Shown piece by piece: positions 1-7,270 of a DNA stretch of 22,571 bases. Source of the stretch: Trebonia sp. GTDB lineage: Bacteria > Actinomycetota > Actinomycetes > Streptosporangiales > Streptosporangiaceae. The stretch covers positions 1 through 22,571 of the forward strand of contig JASHXJ010000102.1 in assembly GCA_030043595.1 (NCBI GenBank), given 5' to 3'. Within the stretch, counting starts at the first letter, position 1, and each line of letters starts with the position of its first letter. The position numbers and the translations under genes are program-made. The notes beneath the pieces were generated by a model. That model was given only the letters and a program-made list of their open reading frames with translations. It had not been told where the DNA came from and did no database searches.

Positions 1-629
1 TTGCGAAGTTCAACCAGTGCGAACCCAGCTGCCTTGAGGCGGTCGATGTCCGCGTTCACGCCCTCGGTGTAGCGATCCTCCGAATACCGGAAGGTGTACC
101 GTATAGCGTCCTTGACCGATGCAAGGGCTTCGGCTGGCGTGAGGTCCGCCTGCGCCTCCATTTGCCGGGCAACCTTTTCCATGATCCGGTCCTCGCCCTT
201 ACAGCGACGCTCAAGGCCGACGAGGCAGCGCTGCGGATCTGCGGCTTCGATGCGGCTCATGGCTGGCGTGGTGATCTTCTCTTCCGTCTCGCGGAACGAC
301 CGGCATCCTCGCTCGACCGCCTCGCGGCTCTCCTGCGTGCAGAATGCAGGAGAGCCGCTCCGCCCTGCGGGCTGCTCCACGACATGGTGAGCCCACTGCG
401 CCTCGAGCTTCGCCTTCGCCGTCTCCCAGCGGGCGTACGAGGCGGCCATGCGGTACTCGGCCTCGACCGTTGCCTGGTATCTGGCGTAGATGGCAGCGCG
501 CCCCGGATCATCAGCCGGATGAGAACCGATATCAGGCGCGCCGCGCCGGACGTCGGTTCCCTCTCCGGTGATCTCGGCTGCGTCCCTGGCGGGCACAAGA
601 GTGCCGTCGTCCGGACGGTCGATCCTCAT
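1..629 (-). CDS. RelA/SpoT-fold-like protein, 3' end cut by window edge
   Basis: An open frame runs from ATG at 629 to the window edge (209 codons, no stop). An in-frame TAG two codons upstream fixes the N-terminus. Residues ~45-85 are a charged helix. The stretch from about residue 135 carries RRCKGEDRIMEKV, then VKDAIRYTFRYSEDRY and ADIDRLKAAGF. These line up with the RelA/SpoT-type nucleotidyltransferase pattern (R-x-K-S...I..K, then i-D-x-i-R-y), as in the actinobacterial toxin-like or secreted (p)ppGpp/pyrophosphokinase-type branch. The family call is from remembered patterns. The catalytic second half lies outside the window. The gene starts 9 nt after the glycosyltransferase stop. An AGGAG lies within that gene's last codons, about 15 nt before the ATG, which is long spacing. 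Many A/T-ending codons (ACT, CTT, GAT, TCT, CAT, GCA, AGA) contrast with the neighbours and suggest a different origin. Confidence 0.55.
   Translation of the reverse strand, partial: MRIDRPDDGTLVPARDAAEITGEGTDVRRGAPDIGSHPADDPGRAAIYARYQATVEAEYRMAASYARWETAKAKLEAQWAHHVVEQPAGRSGSPAFCTQESREAVERGCRSFRETEEKITTPAMSRIEAADPQRCLVGLERRCKGEDRIMEKVARQMEAQADLTPAEALASVKDAIRYTFRYSEDRYTEGVNADIDRLKAAGFALVELR
324..358. repeat. Perfect 13-bp inverted repeat inside the partial gene
   Basis: The arms GCGGCTCTCCTGC (324-336) and GCAGGAGAGCCGC (346-358) are exact reverse complements around a 9-nt spacer. The element lies within the open reading frame of the RelA/SpoT-like gene, between its helical N-terminal part and its putative catalytic part. 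A stable RNA hairpin is expected on either strand. Whether it acts as an attenuator, a recombination scar or nothing is unknown. Confidence 0.7.
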
Positions 630-638
630 TGACTACCG

Positions 639-3014
639 TTACTTCTCCTGGGTGAGGTTGTAAACGGTCTCGCCGCCGACGGTCTGCGCGGTGAAGTGGG
701 CCGCGACCCAGGAAGCGATAGCTGACGAGCCAGCGCCGCCGCCGAAGCTCTCGCTGCCGCGGCCAACGTAGTAGTGGATCTCGTGCTTGGCCACCATCGC
801 CTCGAACTGCGCCAGCGTCGGAGCCGGATCGGTGCCGTTGAAACCGCCGATCGCGAGCACCGCGTCGCCACCGGTCGCCAGTTCGATCGGCGCGGCCTCC
901 TGGGACCCCTCCGTGGCGGCGATCCACTTGTACTTCGACGCGTCCTGTTCCAGGAGCTTGATCAGGGCGCTGCTCACCTGCGTGTCGCCCGACAGACCGC
1001 CGCCGAACCCGCCGCCGGCACCGCCGGCTCCGCCGAACCCGCGGAAGCGGCCGCCGGGCGCACCAGCGAACCCGCCGGTCCCGGTCCCGCCCCCAGTGCG
1101 GCCAGAACCGCCGCCCGGGAAGCCGCCGCCCGGGAACCCGCCGAACCCGGTTCCGCTGGAACCGCTGCCAGTACTGCCAGTGCTACCGCCCGTCGAACTG
1201 CCGCCGGGGAAGCCCCCGCGGAAGCCACCCCCAGGGAAGCCGCCGCCCCCTCCACCGAAGCCACCGAAGCCACCCCCCGGTCCGCCGAACGCGCCCGTCA
1301 CCTGCGGCCCGGCGCTCGGGATCGCCCCGGTGTGCGTGCTGTTCACGGTGTCGAGCGAATACGCCAGCGGCCCGGCAAGCCCCGCGACCAGCGCGAGCCC
1401 GAGCGGCGCGATCGAGGCCCAGGCCGCAAACCGTCCCCAAGGCTCAGCCCGCACGATAGGCACCGCGAAGAGCGCCACCACCGCGAGCACGCCAGCGACC
1501 ACCACGACCCCCCGCAGCCACGGCAGCCACGCAGGCGTCCGGTCGAGCAGCACGTATGACCAGATGGCGGTGACCGCGATGGCGATCGCGGCGGTCACCC
1601 GCCCGGCCATACCGAGCCGCGCCTGCCACAGTGACGAGGCACCGACGCCGACAAGCGCGCCGATCGCCGGGCCGAGAGCCACCATGTAGTAGGGGTGGAT
1701 GATGCCTTCCATGTAGCTGAACACCAGGCCGGTCACGATGAGCCACCCGCCCCAGATCGCGGCGAACCCCCGCATCCGGGACGTCGGGGAACTCAATCCA
1801 GGCGGCTCCGGGACAGCGCCCGGGACCCCGCCCCCGACCCCGCTGGGTACCGCGCCAGGCACCACGCCAGGCACCGTGCCAGGCACCGCGCCCGGTACCG
1901 TGCCAGGCGCCGTGCCCGGCACCGCACTGTCCGCCGGCGCCGCCCCGCGTACCACAGCGCGCGCCGACCGCCGCGACACCCACAACAGCGCCGCGAGCGA
2001 GATCAGCGCCGCCGGGATCAGCCAGCTCACCTGGCCGCCGAACTCCGACTGGAACAGCCGGAAGATCCCGGTCACGCCGCCGAAGCCGGTCCCGGTCGGG
2101 CCGCCGCCCACGCTGCTGCTGTTGAACCCGATCGACCCGGTCTCAACTCCGTCGAGCCGCCCCAGCCCGTTGTATCCCAGGGCGAGTTCGAGGATGTTGT
2201 TGTCCGTCGACCCGCCGAAGTAGGGCCGGTCAGCAGCCGGCGTGAGCTGCGCGATCGCCACCCACCAGCCGGCTCCGACGACGACGCCGAAGCCAAGGAC
2301 CACCACCTGCCACAGCCGGCGCCGCAGCCGTGCCGGTCCCGCCCACAGGTAGGCGATCCCGAATCCGGGCAGCACGAGGAACGCCTGCAGCATCTTGGTC
2401 AGGAACGCGAACCCGAGTACCAGGCCGGCCAGCACCAGCCACCGTGTCCTGTCGCGTTCGAGGGCACGCTGCAGGCAGTACGCGGACGCGGTCATCAGCA
2501 GGACGAGCAGCGCGTCCGGGTTGTTGAACCGGAACATCAGCGCGGCCGCGGGCGTCGTGGCCAGCACAGCGCCGGCGATCAATCCCGCCCCCGGGCCGAA
2601 CCAGCGCTTGACCGCCGCGTACAGCAAGGCGACGGACAGCACGCCCTCGAGCGCCTGCGGTACCAGCATCGACCACACGTTGAAGCCGAACAGCCGTGCT
2701 GACAGCTCCATCACCCACAGCGATGCCGGTGTCTTGTCCACGGTGATGAAGTTGGACGAGTCGAACGAGCCGAAGAAGAAGGCCTTCCAGCTCCGCGTCC
2801 CCGCCGTCACCGCGGCGGCGTAGAAGTCGTTCGCGTAGCCGTTGCGGCTGAGGTTCCACAGGTACAGCACCCCGGTGACCACGAGCAGGCACCACAGGCC
2901 CGGCCGCGCCCACGCCGGGTCGCGCGACGGCCCGCGCCAGAACCGGCGCGGCAGTGCCTGAAGCTCGAACCGTTCGGTTGGCCGCATCCAAACGGGGGCC
3001 GTAGTGGCGCTCAT
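639..3014 (-). CDS. Glycosyltransferase family 39-type integral membrane protein
   Basis: This 791-residue polytopic protein resembles GT39/ArnT-PMT-type enzymes, which transfer sugar from a polyprenyl-phosphate donor to an acceptor outside the membrane. The first membrane segment (~residues 38-55) is followed by NGYANDFY and then FITVDKTPASLWV, typical of the actinobacterial/YkcB-like branch. Roughly ten further hydrophobic segments extend to ~560. Two low-complexity inserts stand out: a PGxV/PGxA run at ~360-400 and a Gly/Phe/Pro-rich stretch at ~575-672. The soluble C-terminal domain (~673-791) resembles the one that follows such linkers in YkcB-like proteins. The ATG overlaps the stop of the upstream GT2-GtrA gene (ATGA), so translation is probably coupled. 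Acceptor and sugar cannot be inferred. The family call is strong. Confidence 0.9.
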   Translation of the reverse strand: MSATTAPVWMRPTERFELQALPRRFWRGPSRDPAWARPGLWCLLVVTGVLYLWNLSRNGYANDFYAAAVTAGTRSWKAFFFGSFDSSNFITVDKTPASLWVMELSARLFGFNVWSMLVPQALEGVLSVALLYAAVKRWFGPGAGLIAGAVLATTPAAALMFRFNNPDALLVLLMTASAYCLQRALERDRTRWLVLAGLVLGFAFLTKMLQAFLVLPGFGIAYLWAGPARLRRRLWQVVVLGFGVVVGAGWWVAIAQLTPAADRPYFGGSTDNNILELALGYNGLGRLDGVETGSIGFNSSSVGGGPTGTGFGGVTGIFRLFQSEFGGQVSWLIPAALISLAALLWVSRRSARAVVRGAAPADSAVPGTAPGTVPGAVPGTVPGVVPGAVPSGVGGGVPGAVPEPPGLSSPTSRMRGFAAIWGGWLIVTGLVFSYMEGIIHPYYMVALGPAIGALVGVGASSLWQARLGMAGRVTAAIAIAVTAIWSYVLLDRTPAWLPWLRGVVVVAGVLAVVALFAVPIVRAEPWGRFAAWASIAPLGLALVAGLAGPLAYSLDTVNSTHTGAIPSAGPQVTGAFGGPGGGFGGFGGGGGGFPGGGFRGGFPGGSSTGGSTGSTGSGSSGTGFGGFPGGGFPGGGSGRTGGGTGTGGFAGAPGGRFRGFGGAGGAGGGFGGGLSGDTQVSSALIKLLEQDASKYKWIAATEGSQEAAPIELATGGDAVLAIGGFNGTDPAPTLAQFEAMVAKHEIHYYVGRGSESFGGGAGSSAIASWVAAHFTAQTVGGETVYNLTQEK
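1849..1920 (-). repeat. Tandem 12-bp repeat, about six units, coding PGx(V/A) tetrapeptides
   Basis: Six head-to-tail variants of ACCGCGCCAGGC (plus-strand reading) run from 1849 to 1920 with one to three mismatches each. In the glycosyltransferase frame they encode a Pro-Gly tetrapeptide run of the form VPGT/VPGA. The flanks (about 1810-1848 and 1921-1935) hold more decayed copies. The unit length is a multiple of three, so copy-number change would keep the frame. Confidence 0.85.
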
Positions 3015-4333
3015 CGTGTGCTCCCAGTCGAGTTAGTTGAAGCCGAGCAAGCCGCGGCCGGAGCCGGGGGAGGCGAATCCCCGAACACCCACCCCCGGTA
3101 TAGCGCGAACCGCACCAGCGTGGCGAGCAGGTTCGCCACCACGAGCACGAGGACTTCGGTGCCCCGCCCCGGCGACGCTTGCGCCGCGTGCAGCAGCGCC
3201 AGCGCCCCGGAAGTGAGCACCAGCCCGGCACCGAACGCGATCAGCCCGCGGAACTGATGCCTGGCCACTCCGGCCCGCCCGCGCACGCCGAATGTCAGCC
3301 GCCGGTTCGCGGCCGTATTCCCGACCGCGGTGAGCAGCAAGGCGATGAAATTGGCCGCCTGCGCCGGAAGGAAGCCCCGAAGCAGCAGGTAGAGCACGAC
3401 ATAGGCGGCCGTGCTCGCGATCCCGATCAGGATGAACCGCGGCAGCTGCCAGGCCAGCCCGCGCGACCAGGCCCCGGGGTCCGCGCAGCGCCCAGGAGCG
3501 GCGGCGGCCCCGGCAGTCCCGGGAAGACCCGACGGCCGCAGTTCCGGCACCCGCAGCGTCCCCCGCGCCAGCCCCCAGCCGACCCGCGCCATGCCGCGCA
3601 GGTCGCCGACCGCGGTCGAGACGATGTCGACCCGCGAGTCCGCGTCGTCGACCCAGTCGACAGGCACCTCGTGAATGCGCAGCCCCGCGCGCTCGGCGAG
3701 CACGAGCAGTTCAGTATCGAAAAACCAGTTGGTGTCCGCCACGAGCGGCAGCAGCGCCCGCGCGGAGGACGCGCGGATGGCCTTGAACCCGCACTGCGCG
3801 TCGGAGAAGCCCACGCCGAGCGCGGCCCGCAGCAGCAGGTTGTAAGAACGCGAAATGAGCTCGCGCTTCGCGCCGCGCACCACCCGCGAGCCGCGCGCCA
3901 GCCGCGACCCGATGGCGACGTCGCTGTGCCCGGACAGCAGCGGCGCGACGAGCGGCAGCAGCGCGTTCAGGTCGGTGGACAGGTCCACATCCATGTAGGC
4001 CAGGACCTCCGCGTCGCTCGCCGACCAGATCGCGTGCAGTGCCCGGCCACGCCCGGGCAGGTCGAGGTGCACCGCGCGCACCTCGCTGAACTCGTCCGCC
4101 AGCGAGCACGCGGCCGCCCAGGTCCCGTCGGTGCTGCCGTTGTCCGCCACGGTGACCCGCACCGTGCACGGGAAGCTCTCCCGCAGGTACGCGACAAGCC
4201 GCCGGACGCTCGGCCCGAGGTCCTGCTCCTCGTTCCGCACGGGAACCACGATCTCCACCTGCGGCGCCGCGCTGTCCCGCGCCGCCACGTCCTCGGCCTC
4301 TGTTGCCGCCTCCGCCTGCGAAACCTCGCTCAT
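3011..4333 (-). CDS. Bifunctional GT2 glycosyltransferase / GtrA membrane protein
   Basis: This 440-residue protein has two parts. Residues ~25-250 are a dolichol-phosphate-mannose-synthase-like GT2 domain: IVVPVRNEE at the start, ADNGSTDGTW, the metal-binding MDVDLSTD at 114-121, then QCGFKA and NWFFDTELL. Residues ~300-425 form a four-helix GtrA domain (LPRFILIGIAS, then NFIALLLTAVGNTAANRRLTF). GT2 domains of this type load a sugar onto a polyprenyl phosphate, and GtrA proteins are linked to flipping or membrane anchoring of that lipid. The gene sits directly before, and overlaps by 4 bp, a GT39 enzyme that would use the product. ATG 4333 was chosen over an in-frame TTG at 4351. Neither has a clear ribosome binding site. 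A 111-bp gap separates it from the hydrolase gene upstream. Confidence 0.9.
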   Translation of the reverse strand: MSEVSQAEAATEAEDVAARDSAAPQVEIVVPVRNEEQDLGPSVRRLVAYLRESFPCTVRVTVADNGSTDGTWAAACSLADEFSEVRAVHLDLPGRGRALHAIWSASDAEVLAYMDVDLSTDLNALLPLVAPLLSGHSDVAIGSRLARGSRVVRGAKRELISRSYNLLLRAALGVGFSDAQCGFKAIRASSARALLPLVADTNWFFDTELLVLAERAGLRIHEVPVDWVDDADSRVDIVSTAVGDLRGMARVGWGLARGTLRVPELRPSGLPGTAGAAAAPGRCADPGAWSRGLAWQLPRFILIGIASTAAYVVLYLLLRGFLPAQAANFIALLLTAVGNTAANRRLTFGVRGRAGVARHQFRGLIAFGAGLVLTSGALALLHAAQASPGRGTEVLVLVVANLLATLVRFALYRGWVFGDSPPPAPAAACSASTNSTGSTR

Positions 4334-4444
4334 AAGGCCGAGTGTGCGCAAACCGTATGAGCCGAACCTGCGCCGAAATTCTGTGTTTGCTCTGACCAGA
4401 TCCCCGTTCCTGTAAAAACTCGCCGCCCGCTGAAGATAAGGCTC

Positions 4445-5719
4445 CTACCGGGGCGAGAATATGTAACTGGTCGCCAGTTCGGCGAGCAGCCAGGGGCTGA
4501 TGGAGTCCGCGACCGCCAGGTACCCCGCGTCATTGGGGTGCAGGTGGTCGCCGCTGTCGTAGCCGGGCAGTAGCTCCGCCGGATCGGCCGGGTCCCGCAG
4601 CACGGCGTCGAAGTTCGCCACCGCGTCAAACGAGCCGCCCGTCCGGATCCAGCGGTTGACCTCCTCGCGCACCCGGTTGCCCCGCGCCGTGTAGTAGTGC
4701 GCGCCCTCGTCGGGCTGCAGGGTCGCTCCGACGACCGCGATGCCATAGGAGTGCGCGACCGCGATCAGCCGCAGGTAGCCGGCGATAAGCCGCGCGGCCG
4801 TCATGTTCCTGTGGTCGCCGATGTCGTTGGTGCCTTCCCAGATGATGATGACCCGCACGCCGGTCTGGTCGATGGCGTCCCGGTAGAACCGGGACAGCCC
4901 GCTCGGCCCGGAGATGCTGCCGCTGGCCAGCAGCTGGTTCCCGGAGATGCCGGCGTTCAGCACGGACAGCCGCAGCCCGGCGGGCAGCCGCAGCAATCGG
5001 CGGGCCAGGTCGTCGGGATAGCGCTCGTTGGCGTTGAACGTGGATCCGACGCCGTCGCTGGTGGACGCGCCGAATGTCACGACCGCGCCGTACACCGACG
5101 GGTTAACGACGTCTACCCCGTCAAGGAAGTACCAGGCGCCCAGCCAGTGCCGGAAGGCCCGCCCGCTGGCGGAGGCGCTGTGATCTCCCGCAGTGGAGTA
5201 GTAGCTGGCGGCTATCGCGGCCGGGTGCCAGGTGGCCGGGCCGGTAGCCCCCGCGACGAACAGCGACACCGCCAGGTTCTGCCCGGCCCCGATCCGCATC
5301 CGGACAGGCTCGCTGAACTCCCGTTCCCCGGCCGGGATCGTGACGTCGTCGCTCCCGTCGAACCACACCCGGTGGCTGCTGCCTGGCACCGTCCGTGCGC
5401 CGAGCAAGGCGAGCGCGACACGCACGTCGTCGATTGTGAGCGGTCTTGTGCCGAAAACGTTGGAGAACCGGAGCCGGATCTCGGTCCCGCCCACGCTGCA
5501 GTGCACGATGTCCCGTATGGTCTCGTCGTCGAACCCGGTGCGCGACAGCCCGAACGGGCCGGCTCCCACCTCCGCGGCTTCCCAGGTCCCGACCCAGTGC
5601 AGGTGGCCGGTCCGTGCCGCAGGAAGATCGGTTCGCTGCGCCACTGTCCTGACCGGAACCACGGCGAGGACGGCGAGAAGCGCGAGGAGAATGAGGCGAA
5701 TCACCACGAGTCTCAACAA
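4445..5719 (-). CDS. Secreted SGNH/GDSL-family hydrolase (lipase/esterase-like)
   Basis: A protein of about 424 residues with an N-terminal hydrophobic export segment (~residues 5-23). The SGNH blocks are present: block I FGASTSDG around Ser219, block II NAGISGNQ, block III GTNDIG, and block V GDHLHPND near residue 395, carrying the Asp-x-x-His pair. Block I reads Gly-Ala-Ser rather than Gly-Asp-Ser, so the usual Asp is replaced while the nucleophile Ser remains. Residues ~40-205 form a beta-rich N-terminal region (HWVGTWEAA...) usual in the larger actinobacterial members. Substrate is unknown; extracellular ester or acetyl hydrolysis is the family expectation. The start is uncertain: TTG 5719 or 5716 is reported, while GTG 5707 or 5704 would also leave a signal peptide. 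It is divergent from the TolB-like lipoprotein gene. Confidence 0.85.
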   Translation of the reverse strand: MLRLVVIRLILLALLAVLAVVPVRTVAQRTDLPAARTGHLHWVGTWEAAEVGAGPFGLSRTGFDDETIRDIVHCSVGGTEIRLRFSNVFGTRPLTIDDVRVALALLGARTVPGSSHRVWFDGSDDVTIPAGEREFSEPVRMRIGAGQNLAVSLFVAGATGPATWHPAAIAASYYSTAGDHSASASGRAFRHWLGAWYFLDGVDVVNPSVYGAVVTFGASTSDGVGSTFNANERYPDDLARRLLRLPAGLRLSVLNAGISGNQLLASGSISGPSGLSRFYRDAIDQTGVRVIIIWEGTNDIGDHRNMTAARLIAGYLRLIAVAHSYGIAVVGATLQPDEGAHYYTARGNRVREEVNRWIRTGGSFDAVANFDAVLRDPADPAELLPGYDSGDHLHPNDAGYLAVADSISPWLLAELATSYIFSPR

Positions 5720-5732
5720 TAAAAGCTCTTAT
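5719..5732. promoter_or_regulatory. AT-rich near-palindrome in a divergent promoter region
   Basis: ATAAAAGCTCTTAT is a 14-bp dyad with a single mismatched pair. It is one of the few AT-rich patches in the area and lies at the hydrolase start, in the ~130-bp gap between two divergent genes. It could be a -10 region or an operator. If it is an operator or -10 box, one of the downstream GTG codons would be the true start of the hydrolase. Confidence 0.3.
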
Positions 5733-5850
5733 CCCGAACGGGCAGTGGCGTCTCCCCAAACCAGCACCGCTCGCGCATAGTGGAGGACACAGGGGCCGCC
5801 GCTACCCTCGCCTCTCCTAACGAGCCGGCCTTCCGATACGTCTCAAGGGC

Positions 5851-7266
5851 ATGCGCAGATTCCTCCCCGGCCTGGCGGCGATCGCGCTCGGCGCGATCGC
5901 GATCGCCGCGTGCACCGCGGGCGTCGCTCCGTCCGCCGTCCCGTCGGCCGGAGCGACGCCCGCCCCCTCGCACACGGCGTCTGCCGCGGCCAGCGCCGGC
6001 GTCCCCGCGGTCGGCGCGAACGCGTTCGCCGGGCAGGGCCGGCTCGCGTTCGTGTCATCCGGGCGGCTCTACGTGCTTGACGGGACGACGCGCGGCAAGC
6101 CCGCGGTCCTGCACGCGGTAGCGGCGCCGGCCGGCGCCGCCCAGCCCGCGTGGTCGCGGGACGGCGACTGGCTGGCGTTCCTCGTCGGACCCGCCTCCCC
6201 TGACGGGCAGGTGCCCACCGGAACGCTGTGGCTGGCGCGCGCCGACGGGCAGGACGCCGGGCCGGTGCTGGCGAACGCGGGGCCGTTCTCCTGGTCACCG
6301 GCGGCCGACGTGCTCGCCGCCATCGTGACCACTCCGGCGAGCGGCCGCGAGTCGCTGTACGAGATCCGGCCCGGCGGCACGCCGCACCTGGTGCCTGGCG
6401 GCGGCGGCGCGGGCCGTATCGCCTGGTCCCCGGACGGGCGCCAGCTGGCGTTCACGGGGATCCAGTACGGCCCAGGAGGCTTCACCGCCAGCACGCTGGA
6501 AACAATCCCGGCCGCCGGGGGGAAACCGGTCGTCCGCGCCCGGTCCACGAAGGACGCGCTGCTGCTATGGGGCTGGTGGCCGTTCGGCGGCGGGCTGCTC
6601 GCCTGGGCGGACCCGCAGGGCTCCGGCTCGATCGCCGCCGACGGCATCCCGCTCATCTCCTACCCGCTGGCGGCCGGGCGCCCGGTCACGCTGGCGACGA
6701 CGCTGCCGCGGCAGCCGTTCGTGACCACCCCCCCTGCCGTCGCGACGGGTGCCATAGCGCTGGTCGCCGGCGGGGACCGGGTCCTGTGGAACGGCAAGAC
6801 GATCCTGGTCTGCGGGACTTCCGGCGGCTGCGGCGGATTCCCCGCCGGGATACCCGGACCCGTGAACCTCGACCCGGCGTGGTCGCCGGCCGGGGAGCCG
6901 ACGCTGGCGTTCGTGCACGCCACCGCGGACTGGCCCGGCGACTTCAGCCAGCAGAACCTTGCGGCCTGGTACGCGACCCGCAGGCTCTGGGTCTACAGCC
7001 TGGGCGGCAACCCGCTGCGGATATCGGGAGCGGGCACCGGTGTGGCGGATCCGGTCTGGTCCGCGGACGGCGATCTCGTGCTCTACGTCCGCGACGACGG
7101 CCTGTGGCTCATCAGCCCGGCCGGCGGCAAGCCGGATTCGTCGCCCGGCCTGCCATCGCGTACCGGCGGTCCCGCGCTGCGCATCGTCAGCAAACTGTTC
7201 GCCGGCGCGTGGCCGAACTACTACGGCTACGTCGACTGGCAGGACCAGTTCGCCTGGTATAGCTGA
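5851..7266 (+). CDS. TolB-like beta-propeller lipoprotein
   Basis: 471 residues. The N-terminus is a lipoprotein signal, with a hydrophobic stretch ending in AIAAC (lipid-anchored Cys21), followed by an Ala/Ser/Pro/Thr-rich linker to ~residue 55. Repeated WD40-like/PD40 motifs follow: AWSRDGDWLAF, SWSPAADVLA, AWSPDGRQLAF, AWSPAGEPTLAF and VWSADGDLVLYV, each with the W-S-x-D-G pattern of TolB-type propeller blades. It is expected on the outer face of the membrane, as a binding scaffold rather than an enzyme. ATG at 5851 has only a close AAGGG upstream. Its stop lies 4 bp before the phospholipase-type gene, so the two are probably co-transcribed and translationally coupled. Confidence 0.85.
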   Translation: MRRFLPGLAAIALGAIAIAACTAGVAPSAVPSAGATPAPSHTASAAASAGVPAVGANAFAGQGRLAFVSSGRLYVLDGTTRGKPAVLHAVAAPAGAAQPAWSRDGDWLAFLVGPASPDGQVPTGTLWLARADGQDAGPVLANAGPFSWSPAADVLAAIVTTPASGRESLYEIRPGGTPHLVPGGGGAGRIAWSPDGRQLAFTGIQYGPGGFTASTLETIPAAGGKPVVRARSTKDALLLWGWWPFGGGLLAWADPQGSGSIAADGIPLISYPLAAGRPVTLATTLPRQPFVTTPPAVATGAIALVAGGDRVLWNGKTILVCGTSGGCGGFPAGIPGPVNLDPAWSPAGEPTLAFVHATADWPGDFSQQNLAAWYATRRLWVYSLGGNPLRISGAGTGVADPVWSADGDLVLYVRDDGLWLISPAGGKPDSSPGLPSRTGGPALRIVSKLFAGAWPNYYGYVDWQDQFAWYS

Positions 7267-7270
7267 CCAC

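Noticed and set aside
162..632. Plus-strand open frame opposite the partial left-edge gene
   Set aside because: Motif-free and Arg/Leu/Pro-rich. The minus-strand frame is open over the whole 629 bases and matches a family pattern.
1849..1920. Possible CRISPR-like array
   Set aside because: The 12-bp units are contiguous without spacers and lie in frame inside a glycosyltransferase.
3179..4360. 393-codon plus-strand open frame opposite the GT2-GtrA gene
   Set aside because: Arg/Pro/Gln-rich shadow; the GT2 and GtrA motifs are on the minus strand.
4697..5722. Long plus-strand open frame opposite the SGNH hydrolase
   Set aside because: Gly/Pro/Arg/Val-rich shadow with no motifs; the minus strand holds all SGNH blocks.
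6959..7270. Upstream open extension of the phospholipase frame (104 residues)
   Set aside because: It overlaps the lipoprotein's own conserved propeller coding in another frame, is Arg/Ser/Ala-rich and carries no signal peptide; the catalytic domain begins right after GTG 7271.
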